Below, in pieces: positions 47,497 through 57,294 of a DNA stretch of 64,000 nucleotides. The stretch covers positions 248,001 to 312,000 of the forward strand of contig NZ_BAABGM010000015.1 in assembly GCF_039541575.1 (NCBI RefSeq), in the 5' to 3' direction. The notes under the pieces are model-generated. The model did not search any database and was not told the origin of the DNA. It saw only the letters and a list, made by a program, of their open reading frames with translations. The stretch comes from Fodinibacter luteus. Lineage in GTDB: Bacteria; Actinomycetota; Actinomycetes; Actinomycetales; Dermatophilaceae. Each line of letters begins with the position of its first letter. The stretch's first letter is position 1. A program made the position numbers and the translations under genes.

Positions 47497-47810
47497 CGAA
47501 TGCACCCCATCAACATTCTTTTGCCTTCTACCTCCAATTCCACCCGATCCTGCAGAACGACGAGTGGAGGCGACCAGGCTTCGCGGAATGGGGTGATGCG
47601 GCTGGTGCTCCTGCCCCCTGCGGGCACTGTCAACTCCATGCGCCCGGGGCTCCGAGGTTCTTCAATCTGCGGCTGGCGACGACAAAGCGGCGCAGGCGGC
47701 CCTCGAAACAACGCATGGCATCTACTTTTTCGGGTGTCATCACCACCCTTTTCTCGGGCGGCAGCCGCCCTCACCGCCAACAAGCACTTCCGTGGGCCCG
47801 CTGGCATGAC
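47493..47810 (+). pseudogene. WbsX-like (GH99-like domain) gene remnant
   Basis: ATG 47493 is coupled to the preceding stop. The frame reads MTNAPHQHSFAFYLQFHPIL and then QNDEWRRPGFAEWGDAAGA, which tracks the WbsX pattern YLPQFHPIPENDEWWGKGFTEW, and FFNLRL follows where FYDLRL is expected. At about 47675 the similarity moves to another frame: AQAALETTHGIYFFGCHHHP, like AQxALAxxHGIxGFCYYHYWF. That frame ends at a stop near 47807. About 110 codons survive of a domain of about 350 residues, so this is a frameshifted, 3'-truncated gene. WbsX proteins act in cell-surface glycan synthesis. Confidence 0.72.
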
Positions 47811-47980
47811 CGCCACAGCCGGACACCAGCGACTTCCCGCCCGCACGGTCGAGGGAACATGGATGCCTCAACTCTGAGCGCGTTGTGTGCAGGTGAGTCG
47901 CGATCTCTTTGGCACATGCGTTGTCGGGGCAGTTACGTATCCGCTTTGGCGCTTAAGCCGCCTCTGCGTGCGGCTTGCTG
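47811..47980. other. Decayed or non-coding 170 bp before the flippase gene
   Basis: No recognisable protein in any frame. Possibly a rotten remainder of the WbsX-type gene, plus the leader of the flippase gene. No clear ribosome site precedes the ATG at 47981. Confidence 0.5.
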
Positions 47981-49438
47981 ATGGGCCCTGAGGGACCGCT
48001 GCCGGCCATTCCGGATCTCACTAGGCGTGCCTTCGCCGGCGCCTTGGTATTGGGTGCACGACAAGTCTTGGTCAGCGCCGCCATGCTCCTCGGCGGGATC
48101 GCCCTTGCCCGCCTCCTCCAGCCAGCGGACTTTGGCTACTATGCATTCGCCGCGCTCGCCGTCTCGCTTTCGATGGTGATCAGCGAAGGTGGGATCGGAG
48201 CCAGTCTTATTCGCGAGTCCGAGCCTCCCAGCACCCCCGACTTAAGACTAGCCTTCACTTTTCAACTAGCAGTCAGTCTGACTCTCGCTGCCGCGGCTTG
48301 GTTTGCCATCCCACGCCTTGGCGTCGCGCTTTCACTCTCCCCAGATGGAACGCAGGTGGTCGCTCTTGCCCTTGTCGCCCCTCTCATCGCGGCACTGAGG
48401 ACTGTGCCCATCGTCCGGCTCGAACGTCAACTTCAATTTGGGCCGATTGGTGCGGCCAGCGTAGCTGAAGTGATTACGTTCAACCTCGTGGCGGTCGCCA
48501 TGGCAGGAATGGGGCGGGGCACCATAAGCCTCGGCTTCGGCATTGTAGCCGGCACCCTGGTTGGCACTGGCTGGCTACTTGTCGCGTCACCCTGGCGACC
48601 GAGGCTGTATTTGAGCACCAAGAGACTGCGCCACCACCTGCGATTCGGCCTTCCTTACCAGGGCATCGCGCTAATTTCAGTGGCGAAGGACAGCATTAAT
48701 CCACTCATGATCGGTCTTATAGCTGGTGCCACACAGGTGGGCCTTGTCGAGTGGGCCCAGCGGTTCGCTGCGTTCGCGCTCTTCGCATTGTTCGCAATGC
48801 AACGTCTGCTTCTGACCTGGTTCGCCCGCCTCCAGTTCGAGCACGATGATCTTCGCACCGCGGTCCGCACATCGTTATTCGCCGCCTATGGATTGGTCGC
48901 CCCCCTCGCCATGGCTATACTCGTGTTCTCCGAGCCCATCGTCCAAGACGTCTTCGGTGAACAGTGGGCACCCGGACTGCCTGTCTTCTGGTGGCTCTGG
49001 GCTGCCAACATCCTAGTCCCGGCTGCCGCTGTAGGGATGGCGGCTCTGAACGCCCTTGGAGAATCGCGGACGACGTTTGTCTTTGCCGTGGTTTGGATGG
49101 TTGCCACTTGGGCCCTCGGCGTCCCGCTCATAGCGTGGCTGGGGTTCATCGGCTTCGGGGTCGCGAACCTCCTCGTGCAAGTGACCAACCTGCTGCTCTT
49201 TCGCGTGGTGACCCGCCGCGTTGAGTTCCCTTGGATTCGCACTGCCGTCGTTCCGTGGTGCATGGCCGTGGCCGCCGCCGCCATAGGCAGGACGGCGTAC
49301 GCCATCATGCCCGGCCCCAGCTTGTGGCGTCTACTCAGCGCTCTGCTGATAATGCTCATGGCCTACGCCGGTTTCATGCTGGCACGCCGTAGCGTGCGCA
49401 CGATGGTCCTTGACGCCGCAAGAGGGATACGGGTATGA
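47981..49438 (+). CDS. Wzx-like polysaccharide flippase (MVF/MATE superfamily)
   Basis: A 485-residue protein with about 12-14 hydrophobic helices, beginning GALVLGARQVLVSAAMLLGG then IALARLLQPADFGYYAFAAL, the typical opening of O-antigen/exopolysaccharide flippases. Moves lipid-linked repeat units across the membrane. ATG 47981 (an in-frame TTG two codons earlier is possible). Two TTA Leu codons (about 48242 and 48872) and many AT-rich codons set it apart from the backbone genes. ATGA overlap with the next GT2. Confidence 0.85.
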   Translation: MGPEGPLPAIPDLTRRAFAGALVLGARQVLVSAAMLLGGIALARLLQPADFGYYAFAALAVSLSMVISEGGIGASLIRESEPPSTPDLRLAFTFQLAVSLTLAAAAWFAIPRLGVALSLSPDGTQVVALALVAPLIAALRTVPIVRLERQLQFGPIGAASVAEVITFNLVAVAMAGMGRGTISLGFGIVAGTLVGTGWLLVASPWRPRLYLSTKRLRHHLRFGLPYQGIALISVAKDSINPLMIGLIAGATQVGLVEWAQRFAAFALFALFAMQRLLLTWFARLQFEHDDLRTAVRTSLFAAYGLVAPLAMAILVFSEPIVQDVFGEQWAPGLPVFWWLWAANILVPAAAVGMAALNALGESRTTFVFAVVWMVATWALGVPLIAWLGFIGFGVANLLVQVTNLLLFRVVTRRVEFPWIRTAVVPWCMAVAAAAIGRTAYAIMPGPSLWRLLSALLIMLMAYAGFMLARRSVRTMVLDAARGIRV

Positions 49439-50262
49439 CTTCAATCAGTGTGGTCATGGTGACACTCAACGAGCGCCGACTGCTTGCCGAGTCACTATCC
49501 TCGGTCCAGAACCTCGCCACGGAGATCTTGGTGGCGGACCTGGGTAGCGACGACGGCAGCCCCGAAGTTGCTCGCCGGTACGGTGCCCGGGTTGTCAACC
49601 TGCCGCGGGCGGACGCGGTCGAGATGCTGCGGCCGACCCTCGTCGCCCAAGCTACCGCAGAATGGGTGCTACTTCTGGATCCGGACGAGGTAGTCGATCC
49701 CGCGCTATCTCGCGCACTCGACGCTGCCTCGTACAGCCAAGACTTCGATGTAGTCGAGATGACGTTTCACACCTACATGATGGGGAAGCGACTACGCGGT
49801 ACCGGCTGGTCCCCAAATCGCGAAAGACACGTCCGCTTCTTCCGCAAAGATCGAGTGCGCATGAGCCCTGACGTTCACGGAGGAATCTGCGCTGAGGACC
49901 CAGCGCGATTGCTACGGCTCGGCGAAGATGCGGGAGTGGTCCATCACTTCAACTACGTGAGTTGGGAACAGTTTGTGTCGAAGATGAACCGATACACAAC
50001 TGTGGAGGCTCAAGAACGTGACACTGCGGGGGTGCTGCCGTCGCTTCCACGGCTCGCAAGGGATCTGGCGGGCGAATTCGTCAATCGTGCTGTCCGTGAC
50101 GGCATCTGGCGCGACGGCTGGCGAGGCTTGTCTCTACTAGTGCTCATGCTCACATACCGGACTCTCGTATTCAGCAAGCAGCGCCTCCTCCTGGAAGTGG
50201 GAACTGAGGAGCAGGTCGGGGAGAACGACCGCGAGCGGGCAAGGGGCATTCTCGGAACATAG
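49435..50262 (+). CDS. GT2 glycosyltransferase (WaaE/KdtX-like)
   Basis: A 275-residue GT-A enzyme: ISVVMVTLNERRLLAESLSS, VADLGSDDGSPEVARRYGAR (nucleotide site), WVLLLDPDEVVDPALSRAL (DPDE metal site) and GTGWSPNRERHVRFFRKDRV, then VHHFNYVSWEQFVSKMNRYT. The NERHVRFFRKD stretch is typical of WaaE/glucosyltransferases. Coupled to the flippase by ATGA; probable last step in repeat-unit assembly. Confidence 0.87.
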   Translation: MTSISVVMVTLNERRLLAESLSSVQNLATEILVADLGSDDGSPEVARRYGARVVNLPRADAVEMLRPTLVAQATAEWVLLLDPDEVVDPALSRALDAASYSQDFDVVEMTFHTYMMGKRLRGTGWSPNRERHVRFFRKDRVRMSPDVHGGICAEDPARLLRLGEDAGVVHHFNYVSWEQFVSKMNRYTTVEAQERDTAGVLPSLPRLARDLAGEFVNRAVRDGIWRDGWRGLSLLVLMLTYRTLVFSKQRLLLEVGTEEQVGENDRERARGILGT

Positions 50263-50415
50263 TCAAGCGAACAACGAAAGCTCAAGATGACGCTGTGTTG
50301 CAGGGTGCATCGCTGAGGTGTCGCGAGCAGACCAGGCTCGACGGTCAGCCCCGTCGCCCCACCGCTCGTTGCCGGAATGCGCCCATGTTGGACCTACCTA
50401 TGCCACTCTGGGTCT

Positions 50416-51174
50416 GTGACTGCAGCCGCTCACCTCGCCAGTTCAGACAAGATGACATGGCACCGGTACATCGACTTCTACGAGCCGCACCTCAAGCGGT
50501 TGACCGGAGCACAGAGGGTCTTGGAGTTCGGTGTCTTTCACGGCGCCTCCCTCCGATACCTCGCCGAGCGCTATCCCGCGGCAATAATCGTGGGCTGCGA
50601 CATCCTGCCCACGCAGGACGATTGGCCTAGGTCCGAGCGCATCGACTACGTGCGCGTAGACCAAGGGGACTCAAGCCAACTCCATCGCCTCTTCGAGCAG
50701 CGGCCGGGGCCTTATGATCTCGTCATAGACGATGGCAGCCACCTACCGCAACATCAACGCAATTGTCTCGTGGCAGCCCTGCCATTTGTCCGCGACGGTG
50801 GAGTGTACATCCTTGAGGACCTCCATACGTCGCATCCGGCCCACCCGTCGATGAGCCGTCAGGACCGACGGTCGACCAACAGCTATCAACTGCTGTTGGC
50901 ATTTGAGCACATACAGAGCACCGGAGGTAGCCTCAGCGACGGCCTGGTGGATGCACTATCGAGGCGCTCCCTCTTCACTCCGTCTGACGTGCGTACACTG
51001 TTTGATCAGATTGATTCGATCGAACTGTACCGTCGCGCGACGCTACCACTGTCCTGTTACCGCTGTGGTTCCACCACCTTCGACTACCCGCAGCTGGTTT
51101 GCTCATGCGGAGTCAGGCTTGCAGACGAGGCTGATTCAATCTCGGCCGTCATCTCGGTCAGGCACACGGACTGA
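50416..51174 (+). CDS. Class I SAM-dependent methyltransferase with C-terminal zinc ribbon
   Basis: A 252-residue protein. N-terminal WHRYIDFYEPHLKRLTGAQR, SAM loop VLEFGVFHGASLRYLAERYP, Asp of motif II VGCDILPT, then YDLVIDDGSHLPQHQRNCLV and GGVYILEDLHTSH, as in the family of sugar/macrolide O-methyltransferases and cephalosporin-hydroxylase-like proteins. The last 45 residues carry two Cys pairs (CYRCG and CSCG) that could bind zinc. GTG 50416 or ATG 50452; no good ribosome site. Isolated from its neighbours by about 150 bp; may methylate the glycan. Confidence 0.75.
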   Translation: MTAAAHLASSDKMTWHRYIDFYEPHLKRLTGAQRVLEFGVFHGASLRYLAERYPAAIIVGCDILPTQDDWPRSERIDYVRVDQGDSSQLHRLFEQRPGPYDLVIDDGSHLPQHQRNCLVAALPFVRDGGVYILEDLHTSHPAHPSMSRQDRRSTNSYQLLLAFEHIQSTGGSLSDGLVDALSRRSLFTPSDVRTLFDQIDSIELYRRATLPLSCYRCGSTTFDYPQLVCSCGVRLADEADSISAVISVRHTD

Positions 51175-51433
51175 ATCACCGCATGCCGCGAGCGAAGCAA
51201 TGAGCCGCCACGGCGCCCGAACACCACGTAGTTCTCCTTTTCGCCCCGGCGGAATTCTCAGCAGGCCGGCTGAGCCGGTCGACCTGCTGGGAGGTCGCGC
51301 AGGCCCGGCTTCATCCGGGGCAGGGCGAGTTGGAGCTGACCTGACCGCAGACCCGGTCGGCCATGCCCTGTGAGCGAGGCCCCGACCCGCGCAACCAGCC
51401 CGCCGGGCCGATCACCAATAGCGGTTGACTGGC

Positions 51434-52023
51434 TCATCGAACTTGACCGGGCACCTCGCTGATCGCAGCTGAGGCTCGTCGGTGTTGACGAGTGCAGGCC
51501 CAGCGTATGACGCGGCGGTGATTGTGGACGTTGCGGTAGCCGAAGGCGTTGCGGCCTTGGTGTTTCGCCAGGCGGTTGTAGCCCTCGGATCGGGCGTTGG
51601 AGTAGTCGGTGATGATCGCGGCCTCGATGGCCGGCCACACTGCTCGATGGTCGCGGCGAAGCGGTGCACCTCCGGGGAGGACGTGGTCGCGGCTTGCTCG
51701 TGCAACGCCCAGAGCCGCTCGCCGATGAGGGTGCGGTCGGGGTTGGTCCCGGACAGCGCCAGCAGGGCGCGTTGGCGTTCCTTGACGGTGTACGCGTGCA
51801 GGATCTCGATTCCGGGGTCGCCGCCGTTCATGAGGGCGTTCCACACCTTCGCGAACGCGCCCTCGTCGAGGCGTTCGTGGCCGATGAGCAGCTTGCGCCG
51901 GCCGGCCCACTCGGGGTCGCGCTTGCGACCACGGCGTCCGCGCACGTGGCGGGTCGCGTGCTGGCGGACCTGGGTGGGCATGTCGTTGGCCAGGCGCACC
52001 AGGTGGAACGGGTTATGCCGAAG
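51434..52023 (-). pseudogene. ISL3-family transposase remnant A (frameshifted)
   Basis: The minus strand reads HNPFHLVRLANDMPTQVRQH, then GRRKLLIGHERLDEGAFAKV, typical of the middle and C-terminal part of ISL3 transposases. A frameshift near 51640 moves the C-terminus (IEAAIITDYSNARSEGYNRL, GYRNVHNHRRVIRWACTR) into another frame. The N-terminal zinc-binding part is missing; the match begins exactly at the palindrome near 52022. Confidence 0.82.
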
Positions 52024-52038
52024 TCGGCATAACCCGTT
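52007..52038. repeat. Perfect palindrome at the ISL3 remnant junction
   Basis: AACGGGTTATGCCGA, a 2-base spacer AG, then TCGGCATAACCCGTT. The arms carry equivalent codons (HNPFH) of two different ISL3 transposases pointing apart, so it marks a head-to-head joint rather than a terminator. Confidence 0.88.
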
Positions 52039-52585
52039 TCACTTCGTGCGGTTGGCCGGGGACGCTGTGAACCGGTGCCGGCGCCGGGTGCAGCAGGAGC
52101 TGCACGGCCACCGCGGCCTGGCCGGGGACCCGCTGTACCGGGCCCGGCGGACCCTGCACCCCGGTGAGGAGCTGCTCACCGACCGGCAACGCGAACGCCT
52201 GATGGTCCTGTTCGCCGACGCCGAGCACGTGGAGGTCGAGGCCACCTGGGGTGTCTATCAGCGGATGATCGCCGCGTACCGCGACCCCGACCGCGCCCGA
52301 GCCCGTGCGGCGATGACCGCCCTGATCGACTGCCTGCGCGAGGGCGTCCCCGCCGCGCTGACCGAGCTGCGGCGGCTAGGATGGACCCCGACCCAGCGCG
52401 CCGGCGACGTGCTGGCCTACTTCGACCGACCCGGCACAAGCAACGGTCCGACCGAGGCGCTCAACGGGCGCTTGGAGCACTTGCGCGGCTCCGCTCTGGG
52501 GTTCCGCAACCTGACCAACTACATCGCCAGATCCCTACTCGAGACCGGTGGCTTCAGACCCCAACTACACCTTCGTTTGGGATGA
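52024..52585 (+). pseudogene. ISL3-family transposase remnant B
   Basis: From the palindrome the plus strand reads HNPFHFVRLAGDAVNRCRRR, then LYRARRTLHPGEELLTDRQR and, near the end, GTSNGPTEALNGRLEHLRGS and GFRNLTNYIARSLLETGGF, the ISL3 C-terminus. N-terminal half absent. It is not a copy of remnant A; the two have diverged almost completely beyond the palindrome. Confidence 0.82.
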
Positions 52586-52916
52586 GCCCCGGATTAGAGT
52601 GGCGTTCCGAGCTACCAAGGGCGCATCGGTGGCCGATGGCAGCCACGCCGTAGCCTCTCCCTCGCTGTCGGACCGCGGGGGGATCACCTCCGGACCGCCG
52701 GCACTGCGGATACTGCACGTGCCACTCCCTCGGGAGACGAGCACTTCTGATTGATCCCCTAGAGTGGGCCGTCTGGGAACGTGAGGGTGGTCTGCCTGCG
52801 ACCACATGAGGGCGCGCGGCTGGCTGCGACGGCGGTGACGTCAGCGCCCGGCCTGACTTGGGTCACGTGAGCGATTTCGTGACGGCCGGATCGCGCTGAC
52901 CTGCAGTGATGCGATT
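52586..52916. other. 331-bp gene-free stretch left of IS1634
   Basis: No credible gene. Contains GACGTCAGCGCCCGGC at 52837-52852, which recurs right of the IS at 54623-54638 beside the ahcY terminator. Confidence 0.55.
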
Positions 52917-52950
52917 CCTTAGTGTGTCTCCAAGGCACTAATCGGGTGGG

Positions 52951-52956
52951 TAGGAT
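52951..52956 (+). promoter_or_regulatory. Putative -10 box for the IS1634 transposase
   Basis: TAGGAT, 6 bp before the GTG start at 52963, again pointing to a leaderless message. Confidence 0.35.
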
Positions 52957-52962
52957 CGGGCG

Positions 52963-54603
52963 GTGGCGTGGGTTCGGCGGGTGCGGACGGCCTCGGGTGC
53001 CACGGCGGTGCAGATCGCTGAGTCGGTCGGTGGTCGGCGTCGGATCGTGCGGCATGTCGGCTCCGCGCGGGACGAGGCTGAGCTGGGGCTGCTGATGGAG
53101 CAGGCGCGGCGTCTGCTGGCCGATGACCGGCAGGGGGTGCTGGATCTGGGGCTCACGCCGATGGCGGCGAAGGCGGTGATGGTGGCCCCGCCTGGGTTGC
53201 CGGGGTTGTTCGCGGACCCGGCGTCGCCGTCGCCGGCCCGGGTGATGGTGCCGCGGTCGCGGGTGCTCAAGACGTCCTCGGGGGTGCTGTACGAGGCGTT
53301 GGCCGGGGTGTACACCAGCTTGGGGTTCGACGTCGTGGGCGATGACAGTTTCCGCGATCTGGTGATCGCCCGGATCGTGGAGCCGACCAGCCTGCTCGAC
53401 ATCGACCGTGTCCTGGCGGGGTTGGGACGGCGCGCGGTGAGCCTGTCGACGCGCAAGCGGACGCTGCGTCGCTGCCACCGGGGTTCGTACCGGGAGCAGA
53501 TCGCCGCGGCCTGCTTCGAGCACGCGTGGACCGCGGGGGATGTGTCGTTGGTGCTCTACGACGTCACCACCCTGTACTTCGAGGCGGAGAAGGAGGACGA
53601 CCTGCGCAAGGTCGGCTACTCCAAGGAGCGGCGGGTCGACCCGCAGATCGTGGTCGGGCTGCTGGTGGACCGCCAAGGGTTCCCATTGGAGATCGGCTGC
53701 TACGAAGGCAACAAGGCAGAGACGGCCACGATCGTGCCGATCGTCAAGGCCTTCCAGGCCCGCCACGGCCTGGCCGACATGGTCGTGGTCGCTGACGCCG
53801 GGATGCTGTCCTCAGCCAACCTCAAAGCGCTGGACGAGGCTGGGCTGCGGTTCATCGTCGGGTCGCGGGTGACCAAGGCACCCAAGGACCTGGCGTCGCA
53901 CTTCCGCTGGCACGGCGACGCGTTCACCGACGGGCAGATCATCGACACCCTGACCCCCCGGCACGCCGGTCGACGACCGGAGAACGACCGGCTGGTCAAG
54001 GCCGAACCGGCCTGGAACCCGCAAGAGCATCCGGGGTCGTGGCGGGCGGTGTGGGCCTACTCGAGCAAACGCGCTGCCCGCGACAGCGTCACCTTGACGT
54101 TGCAGGAGAACCGGGCCAAGGCCGTGGTCGCCGGTGAGAAGGCCGCCCGCACGCCGCGGTTCGTCAAGACCACCAACGGCTCGCGCTCCCTGGACGACAC
54201 CGCCTTGGCCCGAGCTCGCGCCCTGGTCGGGCTCAAGGGCTACGTCACCAACATCCGCGCGCACGTGATGCCCGCCGGTGAGGTCATCGCCAGCTACCAC
54301 GACCTCTGGCAGGTCGAGCAGTCCTTCCGCATGTCCAAGACCGACCTACGCGCCAGGCCCATGTTCGCCAGAACCCGCGACGCGATCGAGGCCCACCTGA
54401 CCATCGTGTTCGCCGCCTTGGCGATCTCCCGCGTCGTGCAGAACCGCACCGGGCTGTCCTTACGACGGGTCCTGCGCACCCTGGGCCCACTGCGCTCAGC
54501 CACCGTCGAGATCAACGGCGTGATCACCACCATCCCGCCCGCGCTCGGACCCGACGAGGCCACCATCCTCAACGCCCTGCACCACCCGGCCTCAAGGCAC
54601 TAA
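52963..54603 (+). CDS. IS1634-family transposase
   Basis: A 546-residue DDE transposase of the IS4-like superfamily. Visible: first catalytic Asp in LVLYDVTTLYFEAEKEDDLR, second in VVVADAGMLSSANLKALDEA, and the YREK-like region with the catalytic Glu in YHDLWQVEQSFRMSKTDLRA. N-terminal RTASGATAVQIAESVGGRRR and GLGRRAVSLSTRKRTLRR fit the IS1634 group. No stop or frameshift; likely functional. Confidence 0.92.
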   Translation: MAWVRRVRTASGATAVQIAESVGGRRRIVRHVGSARDEAELGLLMEQARRLLADDRQGVLDLGLTPMAAKAVMVAPPGLPGLFADPASPSPARVMVPRSRVLKTSSGVLYEALAGVYTSLGFDVVGDDSFRDLVIARIVEPTSLLDIDRVLAGLGRRAVSLSTRKRTLRRCHRGSYREQIAAACFEHAWTAGDVSLVLYDVTTLYFEAEKEDDLRKVGYSKERRVDPQIVVGLLVDRQGFPLEIGCYEGNKAETATIVPIVKAFQARHGLADMVVVADAGMLSSANLKALDEAGLRFIVGSRVTKAPKDLASHFRWHGDAFTDGQIIDTLTPRHAGRRPENDRLVKAEPAWNPQEHPGSWRAVWAYSSKRAARDSVTLTLQENRAKAVVAGEKAARTPRFVKTTNGSRSLDDTALARARALVGLKGYVTNIRAHVMPAGEVIASYHDLWQVEQSFRMSKTDLRARPMFARTRDAIEAHLTIVFAALAISRVVQNRTGLSLRRVLRTLGPLRSATVEINGVITTIPPALGPDEATILNALHHPASRH

Positions 54604-54622
54604 ACCGATTGACCCAACTCAG

Positions 54623-54638
54623 GACGTCAGCGCCCGGC
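54623..54638 (+). repeat. 16-bp direct repeat next to ahcY
   Basis: GACGTCAGCGCCCGGC, identical to 52837-52852. The right copy forms the left arm of the ahcY terminator, so the left copy may be a displaced half of that terminator. Confidence 0.7.
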
Positions 54639-54662
54639 ATCCGATGCAGGACGCCGGGCGCT
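54629..54662 (-). terminator. ahcY terminator hairpin
   Basis: AGCGCCCGGC pairs with GCCGGGCGCT over a 14-base loop, 22 bp past the ahcY stop. No T-run. Confidence 0.6.
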
Positions 54663-54684
54663 CACCTGCGCGCGTGACGGGAAG

Positions 54685-56142
<1,458 letters not shown>

Positions 56143-56603
56143 GCGTGAGCTCCTCGGAGTCAGAAGGTGAGTTGACCCGGCGTCGCCCTTCTGGGCCGCA
56201 CGTGCGTGGAGGGTTATCACCCGCGCCGGCAGAGGGCCAGAATACCGCAGTGGGGCGGTGAGCCCACGAACCCGCTGGTCACCTTGGACGCTGGCTTCCC
56301 ACGGGATCCGCCCAGATTCTCGATGTGGCTGCCGAGCCGGTGCGAGTTGAGGTTGAATATGCGGGATGCCGCGCACCCTTGGGTCGTTGCGGCACGGCGC
56401 TGTAGAGGACGGCGAGGCGATCGGTGGGGGCCACCCGCCCGCCGTCGACGATGCGCTGGAGGGGCCGCACGCGCCGCCGGCGACCGGAGCCCCCACCACG
56501 CCACCCAGGAGTCCGTGCCGTGCTCGGCGCCTGCACAGGCTGCCGGGCCGCTGTACCCGCAGGGGGGTGCGGCGGCTCGGTGCCGGCCTGCTCGTGTTCG
56601 CGG
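56143..56603. other. 461-bp leader/intergenic region upstream of ahcY
   Basis: Contains the ahcY leader. I looked for an SAH riboswitch consensus and did not see it. Short open frames here do not resemble known proteins. Confidence 0.5.
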
Positions 56604-57245
56604 CTACACGTCGTGGATCATCGCCAGGCAGGACGGCGCGGCGGTGCCCGCGCCGCCGCGGACCCCGTCCGCGGCGACCTCGATGTCGTCCCCCGCGGCG
56701 ATGACCTCCGAGTACGTTCCGCTGTCCATGGCCAGGGCCAGGTCCCGGTAGGCGGTGGCCCAGGCCACGACCGACTCGCGGAGGTCCAGGGCCTCCGCGG
56801 ACATCGGCTGCGGCATCGCGTCGATGGTGTCGGCGGCCTGCGTCGCGGCCGATGCCGCACCGAGCGCCAGCACCTCGGGTGCCGCGTCGGAGCCCGCCTG
56901 CGCCTTCCAGGAGCGGTACATGTCGATGGCCAGGCCGCACGCGTTGTCCGCGGCAGCGAACCAGGCGGAGTCGCCCTGCGCCTCTGGGGGCTCCAGCAGG
57001 GACGGTTCGGGGGCAGGCGAGGGGTGGACGGTGGGCGTCCCGTCGTCCGCGGGGAGGTCCTCGGTCGGCGCCCAGGTCTGCGTGCCGTCGCTGGTGACGT
57101 CGTCGCCGGCCGGCGTGTCCATGCTCGTCCCGCAGCCGGCGATGAGCACTGCGCCGGCCAGGGCGGCGACGCCCAGCAACCTGCCCAGCGACACCGATCC
57201 TGAACGCACCCTCCGGATGCCGTCGCGCGTCGCCTTGCGCTTCAT
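56604..57245 (-). CDS. Putative lipoprotein of unknown function
   Basis: A 213-residue exported lipoprotein: basic start MKRKATRDGIRRVRSG, hydrophobic LLGVAALAGAVLIAGC with lipobox LIAGC near residues 34-38, a Thr/Pro/Asp-rich linker, then a helical domain (WFAAADNACGLAIDMYRSWK, then TYSEVIAAGDDIEVAADGVR) with a Cys pair that could form a disulphide (one near residue 103, one near 207). ATG 57245 follows GGGGAGC. Not recognised by family. It lies 49 bp after the metallopeptidase gene on the same strand and may be co-expressed. Confidence 0.75.
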   Translation of the reverse strand: MKRKATRDGIRRVRSGSVSLGRLLGVAALAGAVLIAGCGTSMDTPAGDDVTSDGTQTWAPTEDLPADDGTPTVHPSPAPEPSLLEPPEAQGDSAWFAAADNACGLAIDMYRSWKAQAGSDAAPEVLALGAASAATQAADTIDAMPQPMSAEALDLRESVVAWATAYRDLALAMDSGTYSEVIAAGDDIEVAADGVRGGAGTAAPSCLAMIHDV

Positions 57246-57294
57246 GGCAGCTCCCCCTGACTCTCTCGTCTCTGAAACTCCGTGGCTTCCGCCA

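Larger units (their letters stand above)
52917..54605 (+). mobile_element. IS1634-family insertion sequence
   Basis: About 1.69 kb around one intact transposase gene. Ends show TTAGTG (left, 52919) and CACTAA (right, 54599-54604) as terminal inverted bases, with CAAGGCACTAA appearing near both ends. CGATT occurs directly outside both ends (52912-52916, 54606-54610), a possible target duplication. End positions are uncertain by a few bases. Located 80 bp from the ahcY 3' end. Confidence 0.7.

Noticed and set aside
47500..47877. Novel 125-residue protein on the plus strand
   Set aside because: This frame overlaps the WbsX remnant, whose family pattern is in the other two frames; composition is unstructured.
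52007..52038. Transcription terminator
   Set aside because: The perfect palindrome encodes matching transposase codons on both arms and is better explained as a rearrangement joint.
51482..52585. A 367-codon plus-strand gene across both ISL3 fragments
   Set aside because: Only the part after 52,024 is transposase-like; the first half is antisense to the other remnant.
56143..56300. SAH riboswitch before ahcY
   Set aside because: Leader read on the minus strand does not show the conserved SAH aptamer words; only a GC-rich leader is visible.
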